From: a virus
DNA: 23,727 nucleotides
Strand: one strand, 5' to 3'
Virus record (IMG/VR): IMGVR_UViG_3300000116_000230
Span: 1-23,727 of that record
A program made the translations under genes and the position numbers. The notes below the pieces were generated by a model. The model was not told where the DNA came from. It worked only from the letters and a program-made list of their open reading frames with translations, and made no database searches. This document shows, piece by piece, positions 1 to 7,533 of the stretch; position 1 is the first letter of the stretch; each line of letters starts with the position of its first letter.

Positions 1-40
1 TATTGATTGATTCCATGACCCACTTTTCTATTAATTTCAT
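1..40 (-). CDS. Start of an unidentified gene, cut by window edge
   Basis: An ATG at 40-38 overlaps the TGA of the preceding small ORF (ATGA) and is preceded by a GGAGG ribosome site about 8 nt upstream. The visible peptide begins MKLIEKWVMESIN and runs off the window. It is too short to identify. It is at the place where the missing C-terminal half of PolB might be sought, but it shows no polymerase motif. Confidence 0.5.
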   Translation of the reverse strand, partial: MKLIEKWVMESIN

Positions 41-135
41 TTTGATTCCTCCATCTTTTTCTCCCCTTCACATAATTTACAATGGTGCTTTCCTTCAAAT
101 TGAGGATTGTGTTTTAATGGTTTTTTGCATTTCAT
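37..135 (-). CDS. 32-aa cysteine/histidine-rich mini-protein
   Basis: A short ORF of 32 codons begins MKCKKPLKHN and contains a later HHCKLC segment, so it may bind a metal ion as a single zinc knuckle. Its ATG is 8 nt downstream of an AAGGAG ribosome site that lies inside the third copy of the KAKEM seam repeat. Its TGA overlaps the ATG of the next gene, which supports translation. Function is unknown. It may belong to the material inserted into or behind the polB locus. Confidence 0.45.
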   Translation of the reverse strand: MKCKKPLKHNPQFEGKHHCKLCEGEKKMEESK

Positions 136-1121
136 ACTTTCATCTCCTTTGCTTTATTATAATAATGATTCTTTTTCATATTTTCTGTGTCTTTAAGTGG
201 TTGTAAGTTTTCTAAAGCCCAACACTTCTTGAAGTCTTCATCCTCCATAGATGTAAAATTAAAGGAGGCTACGGGCTTAATGTGGTCTATATGCCAAAGA
301 CCGTGATTATCCCAATTCATCCAATCATCAAATTGGTTTTCTAAATGGATTCTTAACTCATCCATAGTATAATCAATGTGGATAAAATACTCGCTTGTTT
401 GTATTCTCCCATGAAGGGCTTTCCGAATAGCATTTTGAAAACGAGAGTTAATTATATTCTTTGGTTGGTTTTTCCAATTATTGAATCTACATTTAGGGCT
501 ACACCACCGCCTCGTTGAAAGGGGTATGGTTGTTTCAAACACACTTTCGCATTCTTCACAAACTTTCTGTAAAACAGGTTTAATTTTATTAGCGGTTTTT
601 TCTCGTGCTAATCTATTTCTTCTTTCTGCTATGTCGGGTCTTTTACTATACGCTGATGCTTTATCCTTTTTACCGTTTATATTATTTTGATAGCGGTGTT
701 TTTGTTTTTGGTTATTTCTTTCCTTAACTTCAGGTCTTCGGCAGTATTCATATTCCCATTCTTTTCTTTTAGGGTCGTTCTTTTTCTTTTCATCACTCTT
801 TCGTGAAGACTCAAGACTTTTTTCGGGGTTTGCCTTTCTCCATTTTTTAGTTGATTTATTAGATGCAATCATTTTACATTCTTTAGAACAATACTTGATT
901 CGTGCATTCATTAAATGAGAAGAAGTAACTTCATCTGCACTGATATTGTTTAGTTCTAAAAGAACATCAAACTTAGTCATTTCTTTTTCGCAAATCTTAC
1001 AATTTATGGTAGAATGCCAGCCTATAATGTGTTTATTTAATTGGTGATTATCCTTACAGGAATAAGAACAATGTTCGCATTCTTTCATCTCCTTTGCTTT
1101 AAATGCGGCTAATCTAATCAT
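132..1121 (-). CDS. HNH homing-type endonuclease inserted behind truncated polB
   Basis: The 329-aa protein ends in a phage-type HNH nuclease module at residues about 276-319: WHIDHIKPVASF supplies the catalytic His/Asp-His, followed by CWALENLQPL and a lysine-rich NMKKNH end. The N-terminal half has several Cys/His clusters that look like DNA-binding zinc fingers: CEHC with a following H-x4-H near residues 15-36, CKIC near 41-44, YCSKEC, CEEC and WCSPKC. The start ATG overlaps the stop of the upstream membrane-protein gene and has GGAG 10 nt ahead. Residues 2-12 (IRLAAFKAKEM) are identical to a peptide near the end of the PolB fragment, and the protein ends NKAKEMKV, which repeats it again. 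Seen: motifs and repeats. Inferred: a homing nuclease that targets or targeted the polB site. Confidence 0.85.
   Translation of the reverse strand: MIRLAAFKAKEMKECEHCSYSCKDNHQLNKHIIGWHSTINCKICEKEMTKFDVLLELNNISADEVTSSHLMNARIKYCSKECKMIASNKSTKKWRKANPEKSLESSRKSDEKKKNDPKRKEWEYEYCRRPEVKERNNQKQKHRYQNNINGKKDKASAYSKRPDIAERRNRLAREKTANKIKPVLQKVCEECESVFETTIPLSTRRWCSPKCRFNNWKNQPKNIINSRFQNAIRKALHGRIQTSEYFIHIDYTMDELRIHLENQFDDWMNWDNHGLWHIDHIKPVASFNFTSMEDEDFKKCWALENLQPLKDTENMKKNHYYNKAKEMKV
137..155 (-). repeat. Seam repeat copy C (end of the HNH gene)
   Basis: Nineteen bases identical to part of copy B close the HNH gene (coding KAKEMK) and supply the ribosome site of the 32-aa ORF. Copies B and C therefore bracket the HNH gene as direct repeats. 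Confidence 0.9.
1082..1118 (-). repeat. Seam repeat copy B (recoded polB segment)
   Basis: The copy encodes IRLAAFKAKEM directly after the ATG of the HNH gene (1118-1086). It matches copy A in the polB end at 28 of 33 bases, and all five differences are synonymous. Its 3' 19 bases (1100-1082, AAAGCAAAGGAGATGAAAG) are identical to copy C. Confidence 0.9.
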
Positions 1122-1548
1122 AGTTTCTCAACTCCTTCGGCAGACTCCAACTGATTGTGTTTTCTTGTTTTCTTTTGTAGTCGTAATAATCTAACTTGTT
1201 TATGTTATATAATCTCAAGTCTGCTAATGTTGCTTCAACAAAACATTCCCACACCCAAGAAGTAAAGACCCTTGTGAGCCTAAATTTTCTTTTAACAAAC
1301 AAAAATAATACTATATCAATAGGTATAGTATATACATAAATTATAGATAAACAAGGCGTTATTGCTAAAAGAATAAGATAAAGAGAATATACTATCAAGA
1401 AAAACGGAAATGAAATTACATTGTAAATCCTTTCACCTAATGTTGATTTCCGTTTCTTTCTTTGAAAAAGAGAATGCTCGCCTTCGGGAATAAACCATTC
1501 ATGAAAGTAATTCTCACGCATACACTTACGAATATATTTCTTCATCAT
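1114..1548 (-). CDS. Small membrane protein between polB and HNH gene
   Basis: The 144-aa protein has a basic N-terminus (MMKKYIRKCMREN), then a long hydrophobic stretch at about residues 45-85 that reads as two transmembrane helices (FPFFLIVYSLYLILLAI, then a segment ending DIVLFLFV). A basic, aromatic C-terminal tail follows. No known family is recognised. The ATGATG start overlaps the TGA of the polB fragment, and its ribosome site AAGGAG lies within the polB coding end. It lies between seam copies A and B, so it looks like cargo of the first insertion at this site. A membrane protein is otherwise out of place in a replication operon. Confidence 0.65.
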   Translation of the reverse strand: MMKKYIRKCMRENYFHEWFIPEGEHSLFQRKKRKSTLGERIYNVISFPFFLIVYSLYLILLAITPCLSIIYVYTIPIDIVLFLFVKRKFRLTRVFTSWVWECFVEATLADLRLYNINKLDYYDYKRKQENTISWSLPKELRNYD

Positions 1549-3284
1549 ACTTCCATCTCCTTAGCCTTGAATGCCGCTAGTCTAATCGCCTCTCTCGCAC
1601 TAGCAGTAATACTAGCCGCTAAATCTACATCAGCCCAACCGAACCCCTTGTAAGCGAGGATTCCGTAGAAGGATGCCATGAGTCTTTTGACCGCCATTTG
1701 ATTATTATTCCACTTAGCGGTTTGCTCTTTATCTCCACTGTTTCTAGCCTCTTTCATATTAGCCTTGTATTCGTTTCTCAAGTCTTTCAACACCAACAGA
1801 GACTTGGGCAACAGTCCTAATTCTTCTGTAGTGTAATAGAGCATCTTTCTTTCATACTCTTCTTCTCTCAAGTTTTGAGGTGTGTTTAAATCAGCACCAA
1901 ATACTGTTTCAACATCACTCTTTGTTTCAAATGAAATATTCCTAGCAATAATCATACTAGGATAAAGACCTGCAAAATCAAACGCCGCTACATTGTAATG
2001 TAATCCGTTTGTTCCTTCATCTAATGGATTGTAAATCATAGCACCCGAATAAGAAAGACCCGCTTTGCACTTCTTACATGTCTTTAGTTTCTTATCATTA
2101 GGGTTTTTGTAGCCGCATGAATCACACACTTTATGTTTAGGCTTACTACCTGTTGGTGCTTTCCACCAAGCATTACGCATAAAATACATTGAACCCATAT
2201 TAGATGCAAAGAAACAAGCGTCGAATGGTGCTACTAGTAATCGCTGTAGAGATAGAATTGCCTCGGAGGTAAAGTTCTCTTCATCAATCCTTCTAAGTAA
2301 TTCTACATCTATAATTGCATACTGTAGATATGCCGAAGCGTCTTCTATCCATGCTCTACGGTAGAACTCATTCGGGTCTTCAAACTTAGTCTCGGTATGT
2401 TTTCCTTCACCGAACAGAGTCTTTGAAACATAGTCTAGTGATAGACTAGGTAGTGTTCCTCTTTGAGCATCATTCCATTGTCTTTCAAATGCCAAGTCTA
2501 GATTGAGAGTAATTCTACCTTTTATTGGTTGAGCCGTTGGGCTGTAGCCGTCTCCTTTAGTAAATACCCAAGATTCATTTTTTAGATAAACCCCATCAAC
2601 AACACCTAATGGTGACATCCCTAATGGGTTGATGTCTAATGCACAACACCGTTCTAGTAATTTAGGCAAATCGAACTTAAGACCAAACCATGCAATTAAC
2701 ATATCGGGGTCGCAGTGTTCCATAGAGATTAAGAATTGTCGAATCATTTCTTCTTCACTATCTTCGATAAAGAAAATAGAATCGTAGCCTTCTACTTTAG
2801 GTTCTACTATCTCTTTATTTTCTTCGGGTTGCCAAGTCCAAGTATAGAATTGACTATCAAAATTATCATAGCAAACAATAGCAGTAATTTTGTTATCATG
2901 TTCTCCACCTTGTTGCCACTCCATATCCCAATACCATTTACGCATATTGTATTCCGGTATTGACTCCAATTCATCTATAGCATAGCGATAGTGAAAAGGA
3001 ACATCGGCTTCATAGGTTTGGGAAAAGTTTTCTTTTGCTTTGTAGATGTCTTTAGGCATATCCACATAGACTTTCTTTAACTGTTCACCATCTAGATTAA
3101 CCCAATCACCATGCTCATATTCATAGTCTCTAGTAATTGTTTTGCTTACCTTGTAAGTAGCAGGTTCTCTAGCAGTCTCTTTAATATAAAAATAAGGCTT
3201 GTAAGTATCATTCTTAATCACTTTGTTTCCGTCTTCGTCTCTCCATGAGAGGTAAATATTATTATTATCATTTGTTATTATCAT
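1545..3284 (-). CDS. polB: Family-B DNA polymerase, N-terminal part lacking motif C
   Basis: Replicative family-B polymerase. Exonuclease motifs are visible: Exo I WDMEW (Asp120/Glu122), Exo II KFDLP (Asp205) and Exo III YAIID (Asp326). The polymerase domain has motif A DFAGLYPSMI (Asp436) and motif B KRLMASFYG (533-541), where the usual Asn of NSxYG is Ala. A four-cysteine zinc ribbon (Cys387, 390, 403, 406) sits just before motif A. The frame stops at residue 579 after IRLAAFKAKEMEV, before the catalytic YGDTDS motif C and thumb, so this piece alone cannot polymerise. The size resembles the large subunit of the naturally split PolB of Methanothermobacter, which also lacks motif C. The ATG at 3284 is preferred over a GTG at 3293 that overlaps the PCNA stop. 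The missing half is not in this window. Confidence 0.93.
   Translation of the reverse strand: MIITNDNNNIYLSWRDEDGNKVIKNDTYKPYFYIKETAREPATYKVSKTITRDYEYEHGDWVNLDGEQLKKVYVDMPKDIYKAKENFSQTYEADVPFHYRYAIDELESIPEYNMRKWYWDMEWQQGGEHDNKITAIVCYDNFDSQFYTWTWQPEENKEIVEPKVEGYDSIFFIEDSEEEMIRQFLISMEHCDPDMLIAWFGLKFDLPKLLERCCALDINPLGMSPLGVVDGVYLKNESWVFTKGDGYSPTAQPIKGRITLNLDLAFERQWNDAQRGTLPSLSLDYVSKTLFGEGKHTETKFEDPNEFYRRAWIEDASAYLQYAIIDVELLRRIDEENFTSEAILSLQRLLVAPFDACFFASNMGSMYFMRNAWWKAPTGSKPKHKVCDSCGYKNPNDKKLKTCKKCKAGLSYSGAMIYNPLDEGTNGLHYNVAAFDFAGLYPSMIIARNISFETKSDVETVFGADLNTPQNLREEEYERKMLYYTTEELGLLPKSLLVLKDLRNEYKANMKEARNSGDKEQTAKWNNNQMAVKRLMASFYGILAYKGFGWADVDLAASITASAREAIRLAAFKAKEMEV
1555..1587 (-). repeat. Seam repeat copy A (end of the polB fragment)
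   Basis: This is the genuine polymerase sequence coding IRLAAFKAKEM just before the premature end of PolB. The AAGGAG in it doubles as the ribosome site for the next gene, whose ATG lies 8 nt downstream. Confidence 0.9.
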
Positions 3285-3292
3285 TGTATTCA

Positions 3293-4084
3293 CTATTCCA
3301 TATGAGGAACCTTAACTAGTAGTCGGTCTTCTCCAACTAGTAGTAGAGGGAACTCGTCTTTAACATAGAAGGTAATTGTATCTCCTTTGAAGAACTTATG
3401 AAGTGGGCCTGTAAAAGCCACCGTTGCTGAATCACCTTTTCCATTTTCTACACTTACTGTAGTAGTATATGCTTTAACCCCAACTACCTTTGAAGAGATT
3501 TCAACTTCTCCCAAATCTTCTACATTCCAATCTAATTTATAGACGCCTGTTCCTATCAATTCACATTGGTTAATTACTTCTTTAAAATCAGCAGTAGCCA
3601 TGTCAAAAGAACCCTCAAATGCTTTGCCGTTAAATTGAGGCATTTTACCATCTAAGTTCAAGTCCATCAAATATAGTCTTTGAATAACTTCGTGGTGGGG
3701 ATGTTGATTAACTCTAGGCAAAGTAATTTCAGTATTACTACCATCACCGAGAGAAGAAATAATTACTCTATCATGGATTGCTATTTCTATTTCACCCGAC
3801 ATTTTCTTCAAGAAAGGCAGTAGTGTTTTGATGTTCACTGTTGCATTATGCGTGGAGTCGTCTAGTATAGTTACATCAAGAACTATTTTGTTGATGTAAC
3901 TTCCGTCACCATTCCATAATGCCAATAGTCCAAACGCAGTGTTGTTAGGATTGTCTTTCAAATCTAAGTAAGTGTATTCACTTAATACTCCCGACTTCAC
4001 TCCACCACTTTGAGCGTATTTACCACTGCCCATTATGTCTTCTAATCCTGTTCTAAACTCTTTTGCATCTACTGTAAATTTCAT
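3293..4084 (-). CDS. pcn: PCNA sliding clamp
   Basis: The 263-aa protein has the length and layout of an archaeal PCNA. It opens MKFTVDAKEFRTGLEDI (first clamp helix), has a mid-protein linker region and second-domain segments such as FEGSFDMATADFKEVI, and ends FKGDTITFYVKDEFPLLL...RLLVKVPHME like the last strands of clamp domain 2. It would ring the DNA and tether polymerase, RFC and ligase. The start at 4084 is preferred over an upstream in-frame ATG because it overlaps the previous stop (ATGA) and has a GAGGGG ribosome site. The gene sits between the RecA-like ATPase and polB, as expected for a replication operon. Confidence 0.9.
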   Translation of the reverse strand: MKFTVDAKEFRTGLEDIMGSGKYAQSGGVKSGVLSEYTYLDLKDNPNNTAFGLLALWNGDGSYINKIVLDVTILDDSTHNATVNIKTLLPFLKKMSGEIEIAIHDRVIISSLGDGSNTEITLPRVNQHPHHEVIQRLYLMDLNLDGKMPQFNGKAFEGSFDMATADFKEVINQCELIGTGVYKLDWNVEDLGEVEISSKVVGVKAYTTTVSVENGKGDSATVAFTGPLHKFFKGDTITFYVKDEFPLLLVGEDRLLVKVPHME

Positions 4085-4866
4085 ACATTCCCCTCTTTTA
4101 GTTCTTTGAATCCAGTCCAATTAACTTCTCCTGTTCGATTAACTGAAAGGAACGAAACCCTTTTGCCGAGAATAGAAGGAGTATATTTGCTACTTTTAAC
4201 AGTAACAAAGTATTCCATTCCTTTCTGTGTATTTCTTTGAGTTGTTTGTAGAACAGTCCAAAGGTGAGAATCCCAACGATTCCATATGGGCTGTGGAGTT
4301 TCGTCTCTAAATGGAGGTTTAGTATGTGTGATGTAGATTTGGTCGCAATCAATCGCTTCTACTTCTTTCATCACTTCTCTAAATGGTTGGTTTCGATGAA
4401 ACCAGTCTTGCTGTTTAGCAGTCTTCATTGGTCGCATTCTTGATGTCTCCATTCCTGTCATGTAAAGTGTGCAATAGTCTAGCCATGTATCTACTCCATC
4501 CCAAACAAAAACAATATCTTCTGTCTTTGCTGTTTCTTTAGCCAAAGCAATAAAGGAACGAATGTTTCCTTGAGTTTGGTATGGTAGAAACTCTCCGGTT
4601 TCTTCATCAGTAGACGCAGGATTGTAAATAATAATGCGGTCTGTAGAATCGTGGTTCGCTTTCCAAGTTGGGCGTGACCCGTTATCTACATCTAAGTAGA
4701 AAGTTTTCTTAGTCATATCCATAGCCAATCCTGTTTTACCCGTCTTAGCATCGCCTTCGATACCAACCCTAATTCTTTTAGGCGCATTCTTATGCTGTTC
4801 AGTCTGTTTTAGAAGTTTGCTTCTAAGTCCTTCAATGTCTATTTGCGTTTGTTTTTTATTATCCAT
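4081..4866 (-). CDS. RecA-like P-loop ATPase (Sak4/RadA-type recombinase candidate)
   Basis: The 261-aa protein has a Walker A GDAKTGKT at 38-45, a Walker B-like IVFVWDGVD at about 118-126 and a following IYITHTKPPF segment, the order seen in small phage RecA-fold ATPases of the Sak4/AAA_24 kind. Such proteins bind ssDNA and promote annealing or strand exchange. Length is shorter than full RadA, and no N-terminal helix-hairpin-helix domain is visible. It lies immediately upstream of PCNA with a 4-nt overlap, and an AAAGGTGA-type ribosome site precedes its ATG. A role in replication-linked recombination is inferred from fold and position. Another P-loop NTPase function cannot be excluded. Confidence 0.75.
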   Translation of the reverse strand: MDNKKQTQIDIEGLRSKLLKQTEQHKNAPKRIRVGIEGDAKTGKTGLAMDMTKKTFYLDVDNGSRPTWKANHDSTDRIIIYNPASTDEETGEFLPYQTQGNIRSFIALAKETAKTEDIVFVWDGVDTWLDYCTLYMTGMETSRMRPMKTAKQQDWFHRNQPFREVMKEVEAIDCDQIYITHTKPPFRDETPQPIWNRWDSHLWTVLQTTQRNTQKGMEYFVTVKSSKYTPSILGKRVSFLSVNRTGEVNWTGFKELKEGNV

Positions 4867-4868
4867 TT

Positions 4869-5090
4869 TTATTCACCTTTGTATTTTTTCCATGCGGAGA
4901 TTAATTCTTCTACCTCTTCTTCAAAGTCTAAATGTAGTCTTGTTTCTTTTGTCCCTATATGTAATTTAATGAAATAGGTATTGTCGTCATAGTTTTCTTT
5001 CCATGTGATAAAGTCTACTTCATCAAACGCTACAACCCATGTCCCCTCTTTCTCAACAAAAGAATTAGTAATTTTAATTGAATCGCTCAA
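4869..5090 (-). CDS. 73-aa acidic hypothetical protein
   Basis: Not recognised. The sequence alternates strand-like stretches (TWVVAFDEVDFITW, YFIKLHIGTKETRLHLDF) and ends with a short acidic helix, suggesting a small beta-rich fold. It starts at a TTG, since no in-frame ATG exists near the N-terminus. The 9 nt before and after this start are a near-perfect tandem repeat that overlaps the previous gene's stop. It lies directly upstream of the RecA-like ATPase gene, so a role in replication or recombination is possible but unproven. Confidence 0.6.
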   Translation of the reverse strand: MSDSIKITNSFVEKEGTWVVAFDEVDFITWKENYDDNTYFIKLHIGTKETRLHLDFEEEVEELISAWKKYKGE

Positions 5091-5098
5091 TCGCTCAA
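5081..5098 (-). repeat. Tandem TTGAGCGA duplication at a gene junction
   Basis: TTGAGCGA occurs twice in tandem. The first unit ends the upstream 75-aa gene (GLSD then stop), and the second unit overlaps the TTG start of the 73-aa gene (SDS). It may be a slippage duplication that created the overlap. Confidence 0.7.
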
Positions 5099-5314
5099 CC
5101 CCATCTTTTCTAATTTTAGAGCATGTAGAAAATCTTCTAGTATCTTAGCACTACATGTTTGAATTACAACACTTGGATGTGCTGTATATAATTTAACCTC
5201 TACTTCTTTTTTTCCTTCAATATTTGTCAAATACTGATAAGACACATGTTGTAATCTGTCTATCGGTATTGTCGCTCTTTCTGTTGTTATCATTTTATCT
5301 GCTACGCTTAACAT
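5087..5314 (-). CDS. 75-aa hypothetical protein
   Basis: Not recognised. The peptide MLSVADKMITTERATIPIDR continues into a beta-like stretch (EVEVKLYTAHPSVVIQT) and a C-terminal helix (KILEDFLHALKLEKMG). The start at 5314 is chosen because a strong TTAGGAGG ribosome site lies 7-8 nt upstream; an earlier in-frame ATG would read through a structured leader. It is the first gene after the leader hairpin and heads the group 75 aa - 73 aa - RecA-like - PCNA - PolB. Confidence 0.65.
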   Translation of the reverse strand: MLSVADKMITTERATIPIDRLQHVSYQYLTNIEGKKEVEVKLYTAHPSVVIQTCSAKILEDFLHALKLEKMGLSD

Positions 5315-5333
5315 ATTTTTACCTCCTAAGAGT

Positions 5334-5350
5334 ATAGGCTTCGCACCTAT
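5334..5350 (-). promoter_or_regulatory. Leader hairpin with TGCGAAG loop
   Basis: In the 84-nt gap between the SSB-like gene and the 75-aa gene, a 5-bp stem ATAGG/CCTAT encloses the 7-nt loop TGCGAAG, about 15 nt before the start codon and next to the AGGAGG site. A second leader at 21300-21312 has the same loop type (TGCAAAG) and a different stem, and both are preceded by AATGAC. The gap also holds a GAGTA-A-TACTC palindrome right after the upstream stop. Role unknown; translation control or processing are possible. Confidence 0.45.
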
Positions 5351-5398
5351 CCGAGTGTCATTCAACCGCCACACTTACACGGAATGAGTATTACTCAA

Positions 5399-6613
5399 TC
5401 AAAACCAATCAAGGTCTTCTTCTTTAGCCTCACCAATTTCCTCTACTTGTCCCTTTCTTTCAGTAATATAAATTCCCGAAAGGTTGATTGTAGCCGGTTC
5501 ATATCCGTCTTCACCTTCTCGTTGAGAAGTTCTACCCACTACAACAACTTCGGAACCAATGCCAAAGTCAATGTTAATGTGAGAAGGAACCCAACAAGTA
5601 GTCATTCCATCAGTGTCATAATCGAAGTCAGCATTCAAATCAGTAAGATTCAAAATGCGATTACCATTAGAAGTTGGAGTCATGTTCATATTACAAACAG
5701 TTCCCATCGTAATGACAAACCTATCCACTGCAACTCTTTCACGCAATTCAAGATGTTTAGCATCAAGTAGTGTTAATGATGCAACATTTTCAGCCGCCAA
5801 TCCACTAGCCAAGTCAAACACATTAACAGAAGAAACATCTCGGAACAAGTCTCCGTCGGGGTCTTGTTCACTATTCAAAGAAAGACTACCAAGGGTCTTC
5901 ATTGAATAGCCGTAGATGTAGCCTTCTCGATTTGAGTCCTTAATTACTGTCATGTTAATCCATTCAAAAGTAGATGGGGAAAATTGCATTCCTCCGTCAT
6001 TCTTGTATGAAAAGTAATAGAGGTTGTAGTCTGTGTCTTCACCGACTTTACCAATGAATACTCCACTTCGACGCATTAATTCTCTAGCCAAAGGCTTTCC
6101 GTAATTCTTGTTTTCTCCGCCATTTTGATAGCGTTGCTGTGAATCGAGAGGAATAATAATACTGCCATCTTCTAGGTATTCTGCCCCATCCGACAATTTA
6201 TTCATAGTTCTCATTTGTTCTTCGCCATCATAATAGCGAGAGACAACATATTGTCCTTGTTCATTCTTCTCGGCTGTTGCTACAAGCCCTGTTTGGTGTG
6301 CATTATATGGGTCACGGTTCCATTCATCAATCGCTTTCTTTCTGTTGTAAGCCATCATGTCTCTAGGTTCTTCAAGGGAAATAAAGAATCCGAAAGCATC
6401 GTCACCGAAGCCACCCTTCTTTTCTGTATTTCCGGTCGTGTTATCATTACGCTTCATTCTCAATTGTTGAGAAGCGTAACTTCGCCACAAGCCTTTCGCT
6501 AGAGGGGAGTCCGTAGACACCTTATTCTCTTCACATATATTTTCAAATTTCGATTGAGCATCAGTAATACTGATACCCAACTTCTCTGCCGCTTTACTTA
6601 TTTCGTTTTGCAT
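5399..6613 (-). CDS. Single-stranded DNA-binding protein candidate (OB-fold, acidic tail)
   Basis: The 404-aa protein has a helical N-terminus, then a strand-rich body. The segment from about residue 300 (DRFVITMGTVCNMNMTP through GIGSEVVVVGRTSQREG to INLSGIYITE) reads like an OB-fold. It ends in an acidic tail with a terminal aromatic pair (EEDLDWF), the hallmark by which SSB and phage ssDNA-binding proteins recruit or autoregulate partners. It lies between RFC small and the RecA-like/PCNA/PolB group with a strong AAGGAGG ribosome site. Function as an RPA/SSB analogue is inferred from tail, fold pattern and context, not from a family signature I can name with certainty. Confidence 0.55.
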   Translation of the reverse strand: MQNEISKAAEKLGISITDAQSKFENICEENKVSTDSPLAKGLWRSYASQQLRMKRNDNTTGNTEKKGGFGDDAFGFFISLEEPRDMMAYNRKKAIDEWNRDPYNAHQTGLVATAEKNEQGQYVVSRYYDGEEQMRTMNKLSDGAEYLEDGSIIIPLDSQQRYQNGGENKNYGKPLARELMRRSGVFIGKVGEDTDYNLYYFSYKNDGGMQFSPSTFEWINMTVIKDSNREGYIYGYSMKTLGSLSLNSEQDPDGDLFRDVSSVNVFDLASGLAAENVASLTLLDAKHLELRERVAVDRFVITMGTVCNMNMTPTSNGNRILNLTDLNADFDYDTDGMTTCWVPSHINIDFGIGSEVVVVGRTSQREGEDGYEPATINLSGIYITERKGQVEEIGEAKEEDLDWF

Positions 6614-6627
6614 ATTTTTTTACCTCC

Positions 6628-7533
6628 TTATATGAGATTTCCCACCATCCATGAAGCGAGTAGTTTCGGGGTCATGTTGTGGGAACGCCATTCACCTTCA
6701 CCAATTACTCGCAGGAATTTTAATTTTGTATTGCTATCCATTTCGGATGCAATAACAAAGTCATGTAGACCTATACAGATTTCCTTGATAGAAAATCCGT
6801 CATAGATTAGATTATGTAGATTTGTTAATACTTCGTTTGGATTCTTATTTGTTATTTCGATAATTATTTTCTCGTATTGTTTCAGCCCTTTTTCGACTTG
6901 AACATTCAGCCGACTCCCTGTAGCGATTGACGCTTGGAGTTCGGTGATTGTCCGTCTTAAGTCACCGTCGAAAGCATATATAAACGCTCTTAGTTCTTCG
7001 GGAATAGGGTGGCCTTCACTCTTGAGAATAGTTGTAACTACTTCTTCGACTAATTCAAAAGTGATTCTCTTGAAGTGATAATTTGCACACCTAGATTGTA
7101 ATGCGTAAATTATTTTATTACGGTTGTTACAAGTAATTATGAATCGGATATTATCCGCATACCGTTCCATCATTCTTTTTAGTGCCGCTTGAGCATCATT
7201 AGTCATTCCATCCATCTCATCCAAAAGAATAATTCGGAAAGGAACATTACCAATACTGCCACTTTGAGCAATCTCTTTTATTCTAGTTCTTACATTTTCT
7301 AGTCTTCTATCATCCGAAGCATTGACTTCAAAGAAGTTACTAGCAGTATCTTTTCCAAGCATACTTGTTGCGAGTGCGAGTGCTACAGTAGTTTTACCAG
7401 TGCCGGAACCCCCGTAAATCAATACATTAGGCATCTCTTTATTGACGGCCCAATTCGTTGAATCCATTACAAAATGTTCTTGTCCGACAACTTCACTTAG
7501 TCGCTGTGGTCTATATTTTTCAGTCCATAGCAT
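6628..7533 (-). CDS. rfcS: Replication factor C small subunit (clamp loader ATPase)
   Basis: AAA+ clamp loader of 301 aa. The N-terminus WTEKYRPQRLSEVVGQEH is the RFC box II signature. Walker A GGSGTGKT lies at 41-48, Walker B ILLDEMD at 102-108, sensor 1 IITCNNRNKI near 132-141, and the arginine-finger SRC motif at 147-149. The collar domain follows. It loads PCNA on primed templates together with a large subunit. It is slightly shorter than typical archaeal RFC small subunits (about 320-330 aa). The start overlaps the stop of the upstream coiled-coil gene. Confidence 0.95.
   Translation of the reverse strand: MLWTEKYRPQRLSEVVGQEHFVMDSTNWAVNKEMPNVLIYGGSGTGKTTVALALATSMLGKDTASNFFEVNASDDRRLENVRTRIKEIAQSGSIGNVPFRIILLDEMDGMTNDAQAALKRMMERYADNIRFIITCNNRNKIIYALQSRCANYHFKRITFELVEEVVTTILKSEGHPIPEELRAFIYAFDGDLRRTITELQASIATGSRLNVQVEKGLKQYEKIIIEITNKNPNEVLTNLHNLIYDGFSIKEICIGLHDFVIASEMDSNTKLKFLRVIGEGEWRSHNMTPKLLASWMVGNLI

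Noticed and set aside
1545-3284. Intein or group I intron explanation for the PolB interruption
   Set aside because: No intein N-terminal Cys/Ser block or C-terminal His-Asn is visible at the break, and the inserts are separate frames with their own starts, stops and ribosome sites. A group I core could not be recognised by eye, though it cannot be fully excluded.
4098-4352. Alternative minus-strand frame inside the RecA-like gene
   Set aside because: The Walker A and B motifs are in the longer frame; this one is an out-of-frame shadow.
5081-5098. CRISPR or iteron array
   Set aside because: Only two 8-nt units in tandem; no spacers and no further copies in the window.
5315-5398. A second full tRNA in the leader
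   Set aside because: The T-arm-like hairpin has the right geometry, but no matching acceptor, D or anticodon arms can be drawn.
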